Part shown: piece after piece, positions 42,420 to 49,735 of the stretch
How the letters are laid out: every line of letters starts with the position of its first letter
Numbering within the stretch: position 1 is the first letter of the stretch
Assembly (NCBI GenBank): GCA_900100475.1
Contig: FMTU01000007.1
Coordinates: 62,001-126,000 of the forward strand
Direction: 5' to 3'
DNA from: Sphingobium faniae
GTDB lineage: Bacteria > Pseudomonadota > Alphaproteobacteria > Sphingomonadales > Sphingomonadaceae
DNA: 64,000 nucleotides
The notes under the pieces: model-generated
What the model was told of the DNA's origin: nothing
The model's input: the letters and a program-made list of their open reading frames with translations, nothing else
Databases searched by the model: none
Program-made: the position numbers and the translations under genes

Positions 42420-42713
42420 ATGACCAATTCGCCCGATAACGAGGACCCATATCTCGCGAACGCCGCGCGAATCGCTGCCGTCCAATACGAACTGATCCCG
42501 TGGTTGACCGGGCTCTGGCAACCTCAGGAGTTGGCCTTTCGCCCGTTACCTGAAGAGATGCTCAGGATTCTCGAAAGCTCGCCGGACTTCACGATGCCCG
42601 ACGCAGGCGAACCGACGATCCTGAATTTCGCTGCTGAGAACGGTGAAGGCGGGATGCTTGTCGTTTTACACCCGGCGACCAATGTCCTGTACGCCATGGT
42701 ACCGGTTGGATAA
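42420..42713 (+). CDS. Unknown 97-residue protein
   Basis: From ATG 42420 (a longer frame from 42186 overlaps the UDG-like gene on the other strand). Acidic protein with a proline-rich middle (LIPWLTGLWQPQELAFRPLP) and a C-terminus GGMLVVLHPATNVLYAMVPVG. No family recognised and no strong ribosome binding site (GGGAT 2-6 bases before the ATG). Confidence 0.45.
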   Translation: MTNSPDNEDPYLANAARIAAVQYELIPWLTGLWQPQELAFRPLPEEMLRILESSPDFTMPDAGEPTILNFAAENGEGGMLVVLHPATNVLYAMVPVG

Positions 42714-43083
42714 GCTCAGCTGATGTGAGGTCCCAAAGCGATAGGGGGCGTCCATGGGAGACAAAATACGGAGCACGCCTCCCCGCTGCTCGATGCATCT
42801 GCCGGAGAGCGGTTCGCCTATGACTGGCAGCACCGCCATTCATATCTAAGTCATTGATATAAAAGGATAATGTTTCGTAAAGTGGCGCAGTTCCGCGCCG
42901 TTTGCGGAGATGGTCCGGTCTGCGGAGAGCGTATCAGGGGCAACAATTGGCCGCCCCGAGGTCTTTTTCTCTGTCGCCCATTTTGGCAGTACGGAGTGAG
43001 GTCACAGGACGGGTTGCCTGCGCTGGTCCTGCAACGCAAAGCGGCGCCGAAGCGCCGCTGGTATCGTGACGGACTGAGCGCCA
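42714..43083. other. Intergenic region at the island edge
   Basis: 370 bases with no credible gene. It contains a stem-loop at 43040-43059 (listed separately) and sits between an unknown small gene and the recombinase remnant. Confidence 0.4.
43040..43059 (-). terminator. Hairpin downstream of the recombinase remnant
   Basis: AGCGGCGC - loop CGAA/TTCG - GCGCCGCT, 8-bp arms, 24 bases after the remnant's stop on the minus strand. Followed on that strand only by TTTGCG, so a weak terminator at best. Confidence 0.45.
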
Positions 43084-43690
43084 TCACATTCCGAACATGA
43101 CGATCTGCTCGTCCCAGTCGATCGGCAAACTGGCGGTGCGTAATGATGTCGCGCTGACCGAGGCAGGTTGCGTACCGGCGAGGATAGCTTCAACGATGGT
43201 CGGGGCAAGGAAGTTCAGCCGGACGATATGTGATATCCATGAGTCGTTGACCTTCTCTTCATGGGCGATGGTGGCGATATTGATTGTGCCGGTCTGAAGC
43301 TGCTGCCACCAATTGCGGGCTTTGCGCAGCAACGCAATCAGGCCGGGGTCGGGCTGCCCTTGCGTGACGGGCCTGCCATCGCGCTGGATCAGCCGGAGGG
43401 CCAGACCCGTCCGGGTGAGGCGAACCGGCGCGGTAGGGGAAATGCTGTTCTGCCTATTGGCTGGATCTATGGTGCAAGCCTTGCACAACGCTGCGACCGA
43501 TAGCCGGATCGCTAGCTCATGGGGATGGACGACCACCTTGCTCACCAGATCACTGATCACATCACGCTGCTTCCGACGGACAGAGCTGTTCGGCCTTTTT
43601 GAAGATCATCCGCAGAGGATCGCTCTCGAGCGTTATGCCGGCCTGAGTCAGCAGAGCCAGAGGATCATCGAGCGCTGCGGCAAGGCTGGT
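43084..43690 (-). pseudogene. Serine recombinase remnant
   Basis: The frame 43084-43560 encodes a C-terminal segment matching the intact recombinase at 6350-8014: APVRLTRTGLALRLIQRDG, ARNWWQQLQ, EEKVNDSWISHIVRLNFLAP. Upstream, in another frame, SLAAALDDPLALLTQAGI matches its RLAQAFEDPLTLAAEAGL region, then the frame breaks near 43575 and continues as RKQRDVISDLVSKVVV. The N-terminal two thirds, including the catalytic domain, is absent. It is diverged from the 6350 copy, so it is an old relative, not a recent duplicate. Orientation is opposite to the intact copy. Confidence 0.82.
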
Positions 43691-43775
43691 GAACGGCGAG
43701 ATGATGTACCTCTGGCGCGCCGTCGACCAGGAAGGCGAGATCCTCGAAAGTTACGCCACGAAAATCCGCGACCAA
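43689..43775 (+). pseudogene. IS6-type transposase fragment
   Basis: Short frame reading VNGEMMYLWRAVDQEGEIL ESYATKIRDQRAA (split here), which matches the centre of IS6-family (DDE_Tnp_IS240) transposases around the second catalytic region. Nothing of the N- or C-terminal parts is present. It directly abuts the recombinase remnant and the TonB-receptor terminator and marks a recombination scar at the island boundary. Confidence 0.65.
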
Positions 43776-43777
43776 AG

Positions 43778-43805
43778 GGCTGCCCGTCCGGTTGGGCGGG
43801 CAGCC
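43778..43805 (-). terminator. Terminator-like hairpin after TonB-dependent receptor gene
   Basis: GGCTGCCCG ... CGGGCAGCC, 9-bp perfect arms with a 10-base loop, 20 bases beyond the receptor stop on the minus strand, followed by CTTTGG. Likely transcription terminator for the receptor gene. Confidence 0.6.
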
Positions 43806-43824
43806 ACGAAATCGCATGGCAGGA

Positions 43825-46284
43825 TCAGCGCATCTTCCAGCGCAGTTCCACGCCGTACGTGCGCGGTTCGCCGACGAGGCAGGCGGTGAAGCCGATCGTC
43901 AACTGGTAGGCGCCGCAGCCATTCTGGTATTTCGTGTCGAACAGGTTGTTCATGTAGAGCGACACGTCCGCGTTGGAGCCGAACGCGTTGGTCAGGCCCA
44001 GGCGGGCGTTGACCAGTTCGATCGAGTCGGTGCGTGAGAACGGATCGACCCGTGGCAGAACCGTCGTGTGGAAGAACGGGTCCTTGTAGCTGTAGCTGAT
44101 CGACGCGTTCAGGCGGCCCGCATCACCCAAATCGGGCGTGTAGGACAGGTTAGCCGAAACAGAGTTTTTGGGCTGACCGAACGGGATGTTGGCCAGAACG
44201 ACTGGACCGGTCGCCGCCGAGTTGTAGCCGAATTCCTTGTGCGAAGCGTCGACATGGCCCCAGCTTGCGTTGATCTGGAAATCGGGAATGGGGATAACCG
44301 TGACCGAGAGCTCGAAACCCTTGATTTCTGCCTTCGCCGCATTGCCGATGATCGTGGCCAGCGCCGGCGGGTTGGTGCCGGGAACGACCGTCTGGTTCGA
44401 GCGCTGGATGTTGTCATACCAGATCTTGTAGACGGCAAGGTTGGTGCGGACCGGCATCGAGCCGAGCGAGAAGTCGGCCTTGATGCCGGCTTCCACGTCC
44501 AGCACCTTTTCGGGCAGGAACGGCGTCAGGCCGGCCAGCGCGACGGCGGTTGCCGAGGCGGAAGGCGGAGTGGTGCCGTATGCGCCGGCCTGTCCGCCGC
44601 GAAGGCTGAAGCCGCCGCTGCGATAACCGCGGCGGTGCGCGGCGTAGACGAGGACGCGTGGCGCGATCCTGTAGTCGATCGTCAGCGTGTAGGTCGGGTC
44701 ACTGAAGTTCGCCTCGCGGTTGAGTGCGCAACTGGCGCGCTTCACGTCCAGAGGGGCTGCGGCGCTTGCCGATTCCCACTGGCCGGCGTTGCGGCAAGTG
44801 TAATTATACAGCGACGGATCCAGCACGAAGCTGCCGTTTGGCTGCACGTTCATGTGCTGGAACAGGCCGCGGCGGGTATCCCAGGTGTAGCGCGCGCCGG
44901 CGGTGATACCGAAGCCTTCCAGGAATTGCGGACGGTAGGTCGCCTGCGCGAAGACCGACTTGCTGATGCTGGTGGAAACGCTGTCCGTCGTGGTCAGCGC
45001 ACCTTCCTGCGTGCGCGACAGAGCAAAGTCGCGGCCCTTCTCGCGGAAGTAGAAGCCACCAACGATCCAGTTAAAGCCGTCGGCCTTGCCCTGGAGTTGC
45101 AGCTCGTTCGAAATCTGGTCGACATCGGTGAGGCTGTAGGTGTTCACCATGTCGATAGTGGTGCCGTCGAAGTCGGTCAGCGTGTTGGATTTGATGTCGC
45201 GATAACCGAAGATGTTCTTGGCGGTGATCGCGTCCGACAGGTTCAGCGTAGAGATGTTGGCGAAGCCATGGACATCCACATCCTCGAACGAACCGGGGGC
45301 CGCGCGGAGTTGCTTGCGGCCCAGCGTCTGTTGCTGCTGGAAGGCGGCCGTCAACCGCGAGCGCAGTGCGGCGTTGTTGCAGATCGACGGGTTGACCGGG
45401 ATCGTAACCGTGCCGCCGCCTACGCGCTCGTAGGTCTGCGACGTACCACAGACCTGCGTATCGGCGGTGATCATGTTCGGGCTGCCGTTCTCGCGCGCCC
45501 GGTAGCCGTCGTAGATCAGCAGATTCTCGAACGCGTCGGTCGGCTTGAACAGCACCGATGCGCGCCAGGACCAGGCGTCTTGGTCGGCCAGGTCGCTGCC
45601 GTCGGTAAGGTTCGTGACGTAGCCGTCGCGGTGGCTGCGCTTCACGCCAGCGCGCACGGCCAGCGTGTCGGTGATCGGCACGTTGACGATCGCGGTGATG
45701 TCGCGGCGTTGAAGATTGCCGGCGTTCAGCGTGATGTCGAAGTCGGTCTTGAACTCGGGACGCCGGGTGGAGATCAGAATAGCGCCGGCCGTGGTGTTGC
45801 GGCCGAACAGCGTGCCCTGCGGACCATAGAGGACCTGCACGGTCTCGATGTCGAACAGCGACTGGTTGGTGCCGTGCGGACGGGCCTGCGCGACTTCGTT
45901 GACGTAGAACCCCACGGTGGGATCCTGCGGCAAGGAAAGCGCCGAAGTGCCGATGCCGCGAAGCTCATAGGCGGCGACGCTGCGGCGGCTGGAGAGCGGG
46001 GTGGTGTTCAGCGCCGGGGCGGCGAACTTCAGGTCGTCGATCTTCTGGATGCCCCGGTCGGTCAGGCCCTCGCCCGAAAGCGCGGTGATCGAGACCGGCA
46101 CGTCCTGCGCAAGCTCGGAACGGCGGCGTGCAGTCACGACGATGTCGCCGATGGCGCCGGACTGCTGCTCCTCGACCCGGGTCGGCGCGCCCGTTTCCTG
46201 GGCATGGGCGATGGGCGTGAATGCACTGGACGCCATCAACGAGATGACAAGGGCGCGTGCGCAACTCATGGTGGTGAACTTCAA
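43825..46284 (-). CDS. TonB-dependent outer-membrane receptor
   Basis: 819 residues with a signal peptide (about residues 1-29, ALVISLMASSAFTPIAHAQ). The TonB box region DIVVTARRRSELAQDVPVS precedes a plug domain (to about residue 175: IGTSALSLPQDPTVGFYVNE, VQVLYGPQGTLFGRNTTAGA), then a 22-strand-type barrel ending LRWKMR. It uses TonB energy to import a substrate across the outer membrane; sphingomonad receptors of this type commonly serve aromatic or terpenoid catabolism rather than iron. TTG 46284 is the start, with GGAGG 5 bases before it; ATG 46269 is an alternative. The terminator is at 43778-43805. Substrate is probably that of the adjacent CoA-ligase operon (inference). Confidence 0.92.
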   Translation of the reverse strand: MKFTTMSCARALVISLMASSAFTPIAHAQETGAPTRVEEQQSGAIGDIVVTARRRSELAQDVPVSITALSGEGLTDRGIQKIDDLKFAAPALNTTPLSSRRSVAAYELRGIGTSALSLPQDPTVGFYVNEVAQARPHGTNQSLFDIETVQVLYGPQGTLFGRNTTAGAILISTRRPEFKTDFDITLNAGNLQRRDITAIVNVPITDTLAVRAGVKRSHRDGYVTNLTDGSDLADQDAWSWRASVLFKPTDAFENLLIYDGYRARENGSPNMITADTQVCGTSQTYERVGGGTVTIPVNPSICNNAALRSRLTAAFQQQQTLGRKQLRAAPGSFEDVDVHGFANISTLNLSDAITAKNIFGYRDIKSNTLTDFDGTTIDMVNTYSLTDVDQISNELQLQGKADGFNWIVGGFYFREKGRDFALSRTQEGALTTTDSVSTSISKSVFAQATYRPQFLEGFGITAGARYTWDTRRGLFQHMNVQPNGSFVLDPSLYNYTCRNAGQWESASAAAPLDVKRASCALNREANFSDPTYTLTIDYRIAPRVLVYAAHRRGYRSGGFSLRGGQAGAYGTTPPSASATAVALAGLTPFLPEKVLDVEAGIKADFSLGSMPVRTNLAVYKIWYDNIQRSNQTVVPGTNPPALATIIGNAAKAEIKGFELSVTVIPIPDFQINASWGHVDASHKEFGYNSAATGPVVLANIPFGQPKNSVSANLSYTPDLGDAGRLNASISYSYKDPFFHTTVLPRVDPFSRTDSIELVNARLGLTNAFGSNADVSLYMNNLFDTKYQNGCGAYQLTIGFTACLVGEPRTYGVELRWKMR

Positions 46285-46334
46285 TTCTTCCTCCCTGTAT
46301 CACAGAGCCAAGGCTCCATTGATCTGATATTCCA

Positions 46335-46368
46335 AGCGCCCCCATCGCTGTGGCGACATAGGGGCGCT
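46335..46368. terminator. Long hairpin between LLM and TonB-receptor genes
   Basis: AGCGCCCC ... GGGGCGCT outer arms (8 bp) with an inner TCGC-TGTG-GCGA stem. It lies between the end of the LLM gene and the start of the receptor, both on the minus strand. Plausibly the LLM terminator, or an operator/attenuator for the receptor; no good T-run on the minus side. Confidence 0.5.
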
Positions 46369-46430
46369 CGTTCTTTGGCTGGCGCGGATGCTGGCCGCAG
46401 GCTGCCCTTTCAGCGCCTTGCGGCGCCGGA

Positions 46431-47570
46431 TCAGGCCAGCACGGCTGGCAGCACTTCCCTGGTGAGCAGTTCGGTCGCCAGTTTCTGCTGGGCGGGGTCG
46501 GTTCCCCGCGACCGATAGGGCAGGACGAGCCGGGCAAGGCCCAGCTCCTTCAACTCGCGAAGCCGGCCGATGCAGTAATCGGGGGGGCCGGCGATCGCGA
46601 AGCGGTCGATCATTTCGGGCGTGATAGCGTCGGAATGACTGGTGTTGGTCGCACCGTGATTGGTCATGTCATAGGCCTTGCGCGTCTTGTCGAGCGCTTC
46701 GTAATCGCTCTTCGATGCGCTGACGCGCGCGGCGCCCTGCATGACCTGCCAGCGGGCTATCGAAGCCGCGCTGCCTGCGGCCATCTGCTGCGCGGTCTCC
46801 CGGTCCGGGTGAACGACGACACTGACCAGCGCGCTGATCGAAACTTCGGCCGGATCGCGCCCGGCCTCCAGGCATCCGCGCCGTACTTCGCCCATGGCAT
46901 CCGCGATCCGCTGCCGGTCGACGCCCAGGCCGAATGTCACGCCGTCCGCCTTGGCCGCAGCCATTGCAATCACGCGCGGGCCGCTGGTAGCGACGTCGAG
47001 CGGAACCTTGGACTGGCCGGATGGAAGCCACTCGATGCGGCTGGCTTCGGGTGCGTGGCCATAGGCCAGCGATTCAAGCGTGGCGGAACGATCATTCCGC
47101 ACGTCCGCCGGATCGAACGACACCGCATCGCCGCGCAGGTAGCCCTGCACGCGATCCAGATAGCTGGAGAATGGGCCAAGCTTCATCGGGCCTGAACCGA
47201 TGTAGGCCAGCGAGGAATCTCCGCGACCCAGGCCCAGCACCACGCGCCCCTTCGAGGCTTCCTGCAGCGTGGCCGCCGCCGAGGCGGTGACGGCGGCATG
47301 GCGCGTCACCGGGTTAGTCACGAAAGTTCCGAGCTTCAGACGCGAGGACAACACGGCCGCACGCGACAGCAATACCCATGCTTCGGGCATAATGTTCTGG
47401 GAATCGGCGACCCACAAGCCATCGAAATTCAACCCGTCGACCAGATCAACGGTAGCATCGAATTCCGCAAATGGTCGATTGACGAACGCGGTCCACAATT
47501 CTGTCGGCCGCGTGACTTCCTCAGGCACGCCTCTGTCTCCCACTTTTACCCGGCCCTCGTCCGGGACCAT
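46431..47570 (-). CDS. LLM-class flavin-dependent oxidoreductase
   Basis: 379-residue luciferase-like monooxygenase/reductase (TIM-barrel, FMN or F420 binding). Family features: VNRPFAEFDATVDLVDGLNFDGLWVADSQ, SSRLKLGTFVTNPVTRHAAVTA, GRVVLGLGRGDSS and PLDVATSGPRVIAMAAAKADGVTFG; the C-terminal GPPDYCIGRLRELKELGL is typical. It may oxidise the organic acid or ketone imported by the neighbouring receptor. The first Met lies at 47570 without a clear ribosome binding site; a GTG about 40 bases later (VPEEVTRP), preceded by GGGAG, may be the real start. Divergent from the MFS gene over a 180-base promoter region. Confidence 0.88.
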   Translation of the reverse strand: MVPDEGRVKVGDRGVPEEVTRPTELWTAFVNRPFAEFDATVDLVDGLNFDGLWVADSQNIMPEAWVLLSRAAVLSSRLKLGTFVTNPVTRHAAVTASAAATLQEASKGRVVLGLGRGDSSLAYIGSGPMKLGPFSSYLDRVQGYLRGDAVSFDPADVRNDRSATLESLAYGHAPEASRIEWLPSGQSKVPLDVATSGPRVIAMAAAKADGVTFGLGVDRQRIADAMGEVRRGCLEAGRDPAEVSISALVSVVVHPDRETAQQMAAGSAASIARWQVMQGAARVSASKSDYEALDKTRKAYDMTNHGATNTSHSDAITPEMIDRFAIAGPPDYCIGRLRELKELGLARLVLPYRSRGTDPAQQKLATELLTREVLPAVLA

Positions 47571-47614
47571 TGCATTTAATATATACAGGTTGACCGTGGT
47601 GGCGACCGCATGGC

Positions 47615-47628
47615 TGCTTATACAAGCA
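47615..47628. promoter_or_regulatory. Palindrome in divergent promoter region
   Basis: TGCTT-ATAC-AAGCA, a small perfect inverted repeat in the 180-base region between the LLM gene and the MFS operon. Size and place fit an operator for a dimeric regulator that would control both directions, but no matching regulator gene is adjacent. Confidence 0.35.
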
Positions 47629-47750
47629 TAAGGGCGCTACGCATTGACCCGGCTGCGGCTCGAGACGACAGAGCATTAAAACCCGGCGCTTGGTAATGAT
47701 CGGGGCGGCGGATGTGGTGTAAAAGCGTGGGCACCGGGCGAGGGAAAGCG

Positions 47751-49175
47751 ATGGATCGCAAGTTTATAATCATCGTCGGCGTCTTGATGGCGGCCGAGAT
47801 CACCTCCGCCTTCGAGACCTCGATGGTCGTCGCCGGCCTGCAGAGCTGGATAGAAATTTACAAGGACCCGATCTCGGTGGGCTGGCTCGTCACCAGCTAC
47901 TTGCTGGTCGGGTCTTCCTCCGCGGCAATCTGCGGTCGGCTTGGCGACATCTATGGTCGCAAGCTGGTGCTGCTGATCGTGCTGAGCTGCTGCCTCATCG
48001 GGTCCCTCATCAGCGCCACGGCGCATTCGCTCGAACTGATGATTTTCGGCCGTGCCATCCAGGGCGCGGCGGGCGCGATCATTCCCTTGTGCTACGGCCT
48101 TGCGCGCGAACATCTTCCGGCCGAGCGTGTGCCGACAGCGGTGGGCCTGATCGTGGCTATCGCCGGTATCGGTGCGGTGATCGGCCTGCTGGTCGGCGGC
48201 ATCCTGACGGACGCTTTCGGACCGCACAGCATTTTCTGGGCGAGCAGCGCGCTTGCGGTGATTTCGCTTACGTCCTCGCTTCTGCTCCTGCCGCCATCCA
48301 CGCCGCAGCCGCGCACCGGCAAGCTCGACATTCTGGGCGCGGTGCTGTTCGCACCCGCCATCGCGCTGCTGTTGTTCGGCATGGGCGAGGGCAGCGGCGG
48401 CGGCTGGACCAGCGCCACGGCGCTGGGCTGCTTTGCGACGAGCGCGATCCTGCTGACGGTCTGGACATTGCACGAGCTGCGGCTGCCCGATCCGCTGATC
48501 GACGTGCGCCTTTTCGCCAATCGTAACGTGCTGATCGCCAACCTGGTGCTCGCCTGCCTGGCCGTAGGCGCGTTTCAGTTCACGCAGCTCATGGCGATGC
48601 TGATGCAACAGCCCGAATGGACGCTGGTTGGCCTTGGGGTTTCGGCAACCTTCGTCGGGGTGTTGCGCACGCCTTCCATCGTGACCGGCGCAATCTGTTC
48701 GACATGGGCCGGCTGGGCGTCCGGCCGATACGGCGGCCGCGTGCCGACTCTCGTCGGGTGCATCGCGGTTGCCTGCGCATTGTTCGTGGCGGTTTTCAAC
48801 CACAGCGAAGTGTGGGTGATCTTCGCGGTGAGCATGATTTCCGGGATGGGCATTCAGGCCGCCTATGCGGGTGTGCCGAATATCATTATCGCCGCCGTCC
48901 CGCCGGGGCGGACCAGTGAAACCACGGGCCTGATGGCTGTCGTTCGCGCGGTGTCGCGCGCGGTGGGCGCTCAAATGCTGGTGGTGGTGCTGGCAAGTTC
49001 GACCATCAAGGATTCGGTCGGCGGCGCGCAATATCCGGACAACCAGGCTTATACGACCGTGCTTGCGATCATGTGCGGCCTGGCGGTGCTGGGCGTGGTG
49101 CTGACGTTGATGTTGCCCGCTGGTCAACCGACCGCGAAAACCGCGCCTGCCATAAGTGGAGTAGGAGTTTCCTGA
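47751..49175 (+). CDS. MFS transporter, DHA2-like
   Basis: 474 residues from ATG 47751 (GAGGGAAAG before it). About 14 hydrophobic segments; the loop GRLGDIYGRKLVLL after TM2 is the MFS motif A, and the layout fits the 14-TM DHA2 group. It likely carries a small organic compound across the inner membrane, import or export not determined. The stop overlaps the start of the thioesterase gene. First gene of a four-gene operon with thioesterase, ADP-forming CoA ligase and enoyl-CoA hydratase. Confidence 0.9.
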   Translation: MDRKFIIIVGVLMAAEITSAFETSMVVAGLQSWIEIYKDPISVGWLVTSYLLVGSSSAAICGRLGDIYGRKLVLLIVLSCCLIGSLISATAHSLELMIFGRAIQGAAGAIIPLCYGLAREHLPAERVPTAVGLIVAIAGIGAVIGLLVGGILTDAFGPHSIFWASSALAVISLTSSLLLLPPSTPQPRTGKLDILGAVLFAPAIALLLFGMGEGSGGGWTSATALGCFATSAILLTVWTLHELRLPDPLIDVRLFANRNVLIANLVLACLAVGAFQFTQLMAMLMQQPEWTLVGLGVSATFVGVLRTPSIVTGAICSTWAGWASGRYGGRVPTLVGCIAVACALFVAVFNHSEVWVIFAVSMISGMGIQAAYAGVPNIIIAAVPPGRTSETTGLMAVVRAVSRAVGAQMLVVVLASSTIKDSVGGAQYPDNQAYTTVLAIMCGLAVLGVVLTLMLPAGQPTAKTAPAISGVGVS

Positions 49176-49735
49176 TGTCCGACGTCAATCGCGACTTCGC
49201 GCGCCATGGCGAGCGCCTGGACGAGACGCCGCCCGTCGACGGTATTCAGGCTTTTCCGCTCATCGCCTTTCGGGGTGTGGTGGAAGAGGAATGGGTTGAT
49301 GCCAATCATCACATGAATTCGATGGCTTACGCGCAGCTCTTCTGGACGAATTTGCGTACCCTGTTCCGCCATATTGGCGTGTCTGCCGAATATGTCACCG
49401 AGCGCCGCCTCTCGTTCTTCCAGCGCGAGACGCACATCAGTTATGAGCGTGAGCTGCGCGGTGGCGATCCCATCGAGATCCGCACCTGGCTAATCGGGCA
49501 TGACGTCAAGCGCCTGCACCACTTTCACGAACTCTGGCACGTGGAGCGCAACTATCGCGCTGCGACGTCCGAATATATGTCGCTTCACATAGACCTTTCC
49601 ACCCGCAGTACGGCGCCTTTCCCGGACGACATCCGCGCCGCGCTGGACCAGATCGCGCAGGGCTTTGCCGGCCTTGAGCCGCCCGCCGGCGTCAGTCGCC
49701 GCATCTCCCTCGAAAATCGAAAGACCCCGGAATGA
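49175..49735 (+). CDS. Hotdog-fold acyl-CoA thioesterase family protein
   Basis: 186 residues from ATG 49175, sharing a base with the MFS stop (TGATG). The hotdog signature is at VVEEEWVDANHHMNSMAYAQLFWTN (catalytic Asp and the N-H-H-M helix start), then SFFQRETHISYERELRGGDPIEIRTWL. This resembles 4-hydroxybenzoyl-CoA or betainyl-CoA thioesterase-like enzymes. It would hydrolyse an acyl-CoA of the pathway, perhaps to release CoA. The end overlaps the CoA ligase gene by 4 bases. Confidence 0.88.
   Translation: MSDVNRDFARHGERLDETPPVDGIQAFPLIAFRGVVEEEWVDANHHMNSMAYAQLFWTNLRTLFRHIGVSAEYVTERRLSFFQRETHISYERELRGGDPIEIRTWLIGHDVKRLHHFHELWHVERNYRAATSEYMSLHIDLSTRSTAPFPDDIRAALDQIAQGFAGLEPPAGVSRRISLENRKTPE

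Noticed and set aside
42780-42850. Short stretch resembling the end of the IS3 OrfB gene
   Set aside because: Only about 14 bases match; too short to call a remnant.
44068-46518. 816-codon open frame on the plus strand
   Set aside because: It is antisense to the TonB-dependent receptor, low in recognisable domains and Arg/Gly-rich, a shadow of high-GC codon bias.
47676-49127. 483-codon open frame on the minus strand
   Set aside because: Antisense to the MFS transporter; its His/Arg/Gln-rich product is typical of a shadow frame.
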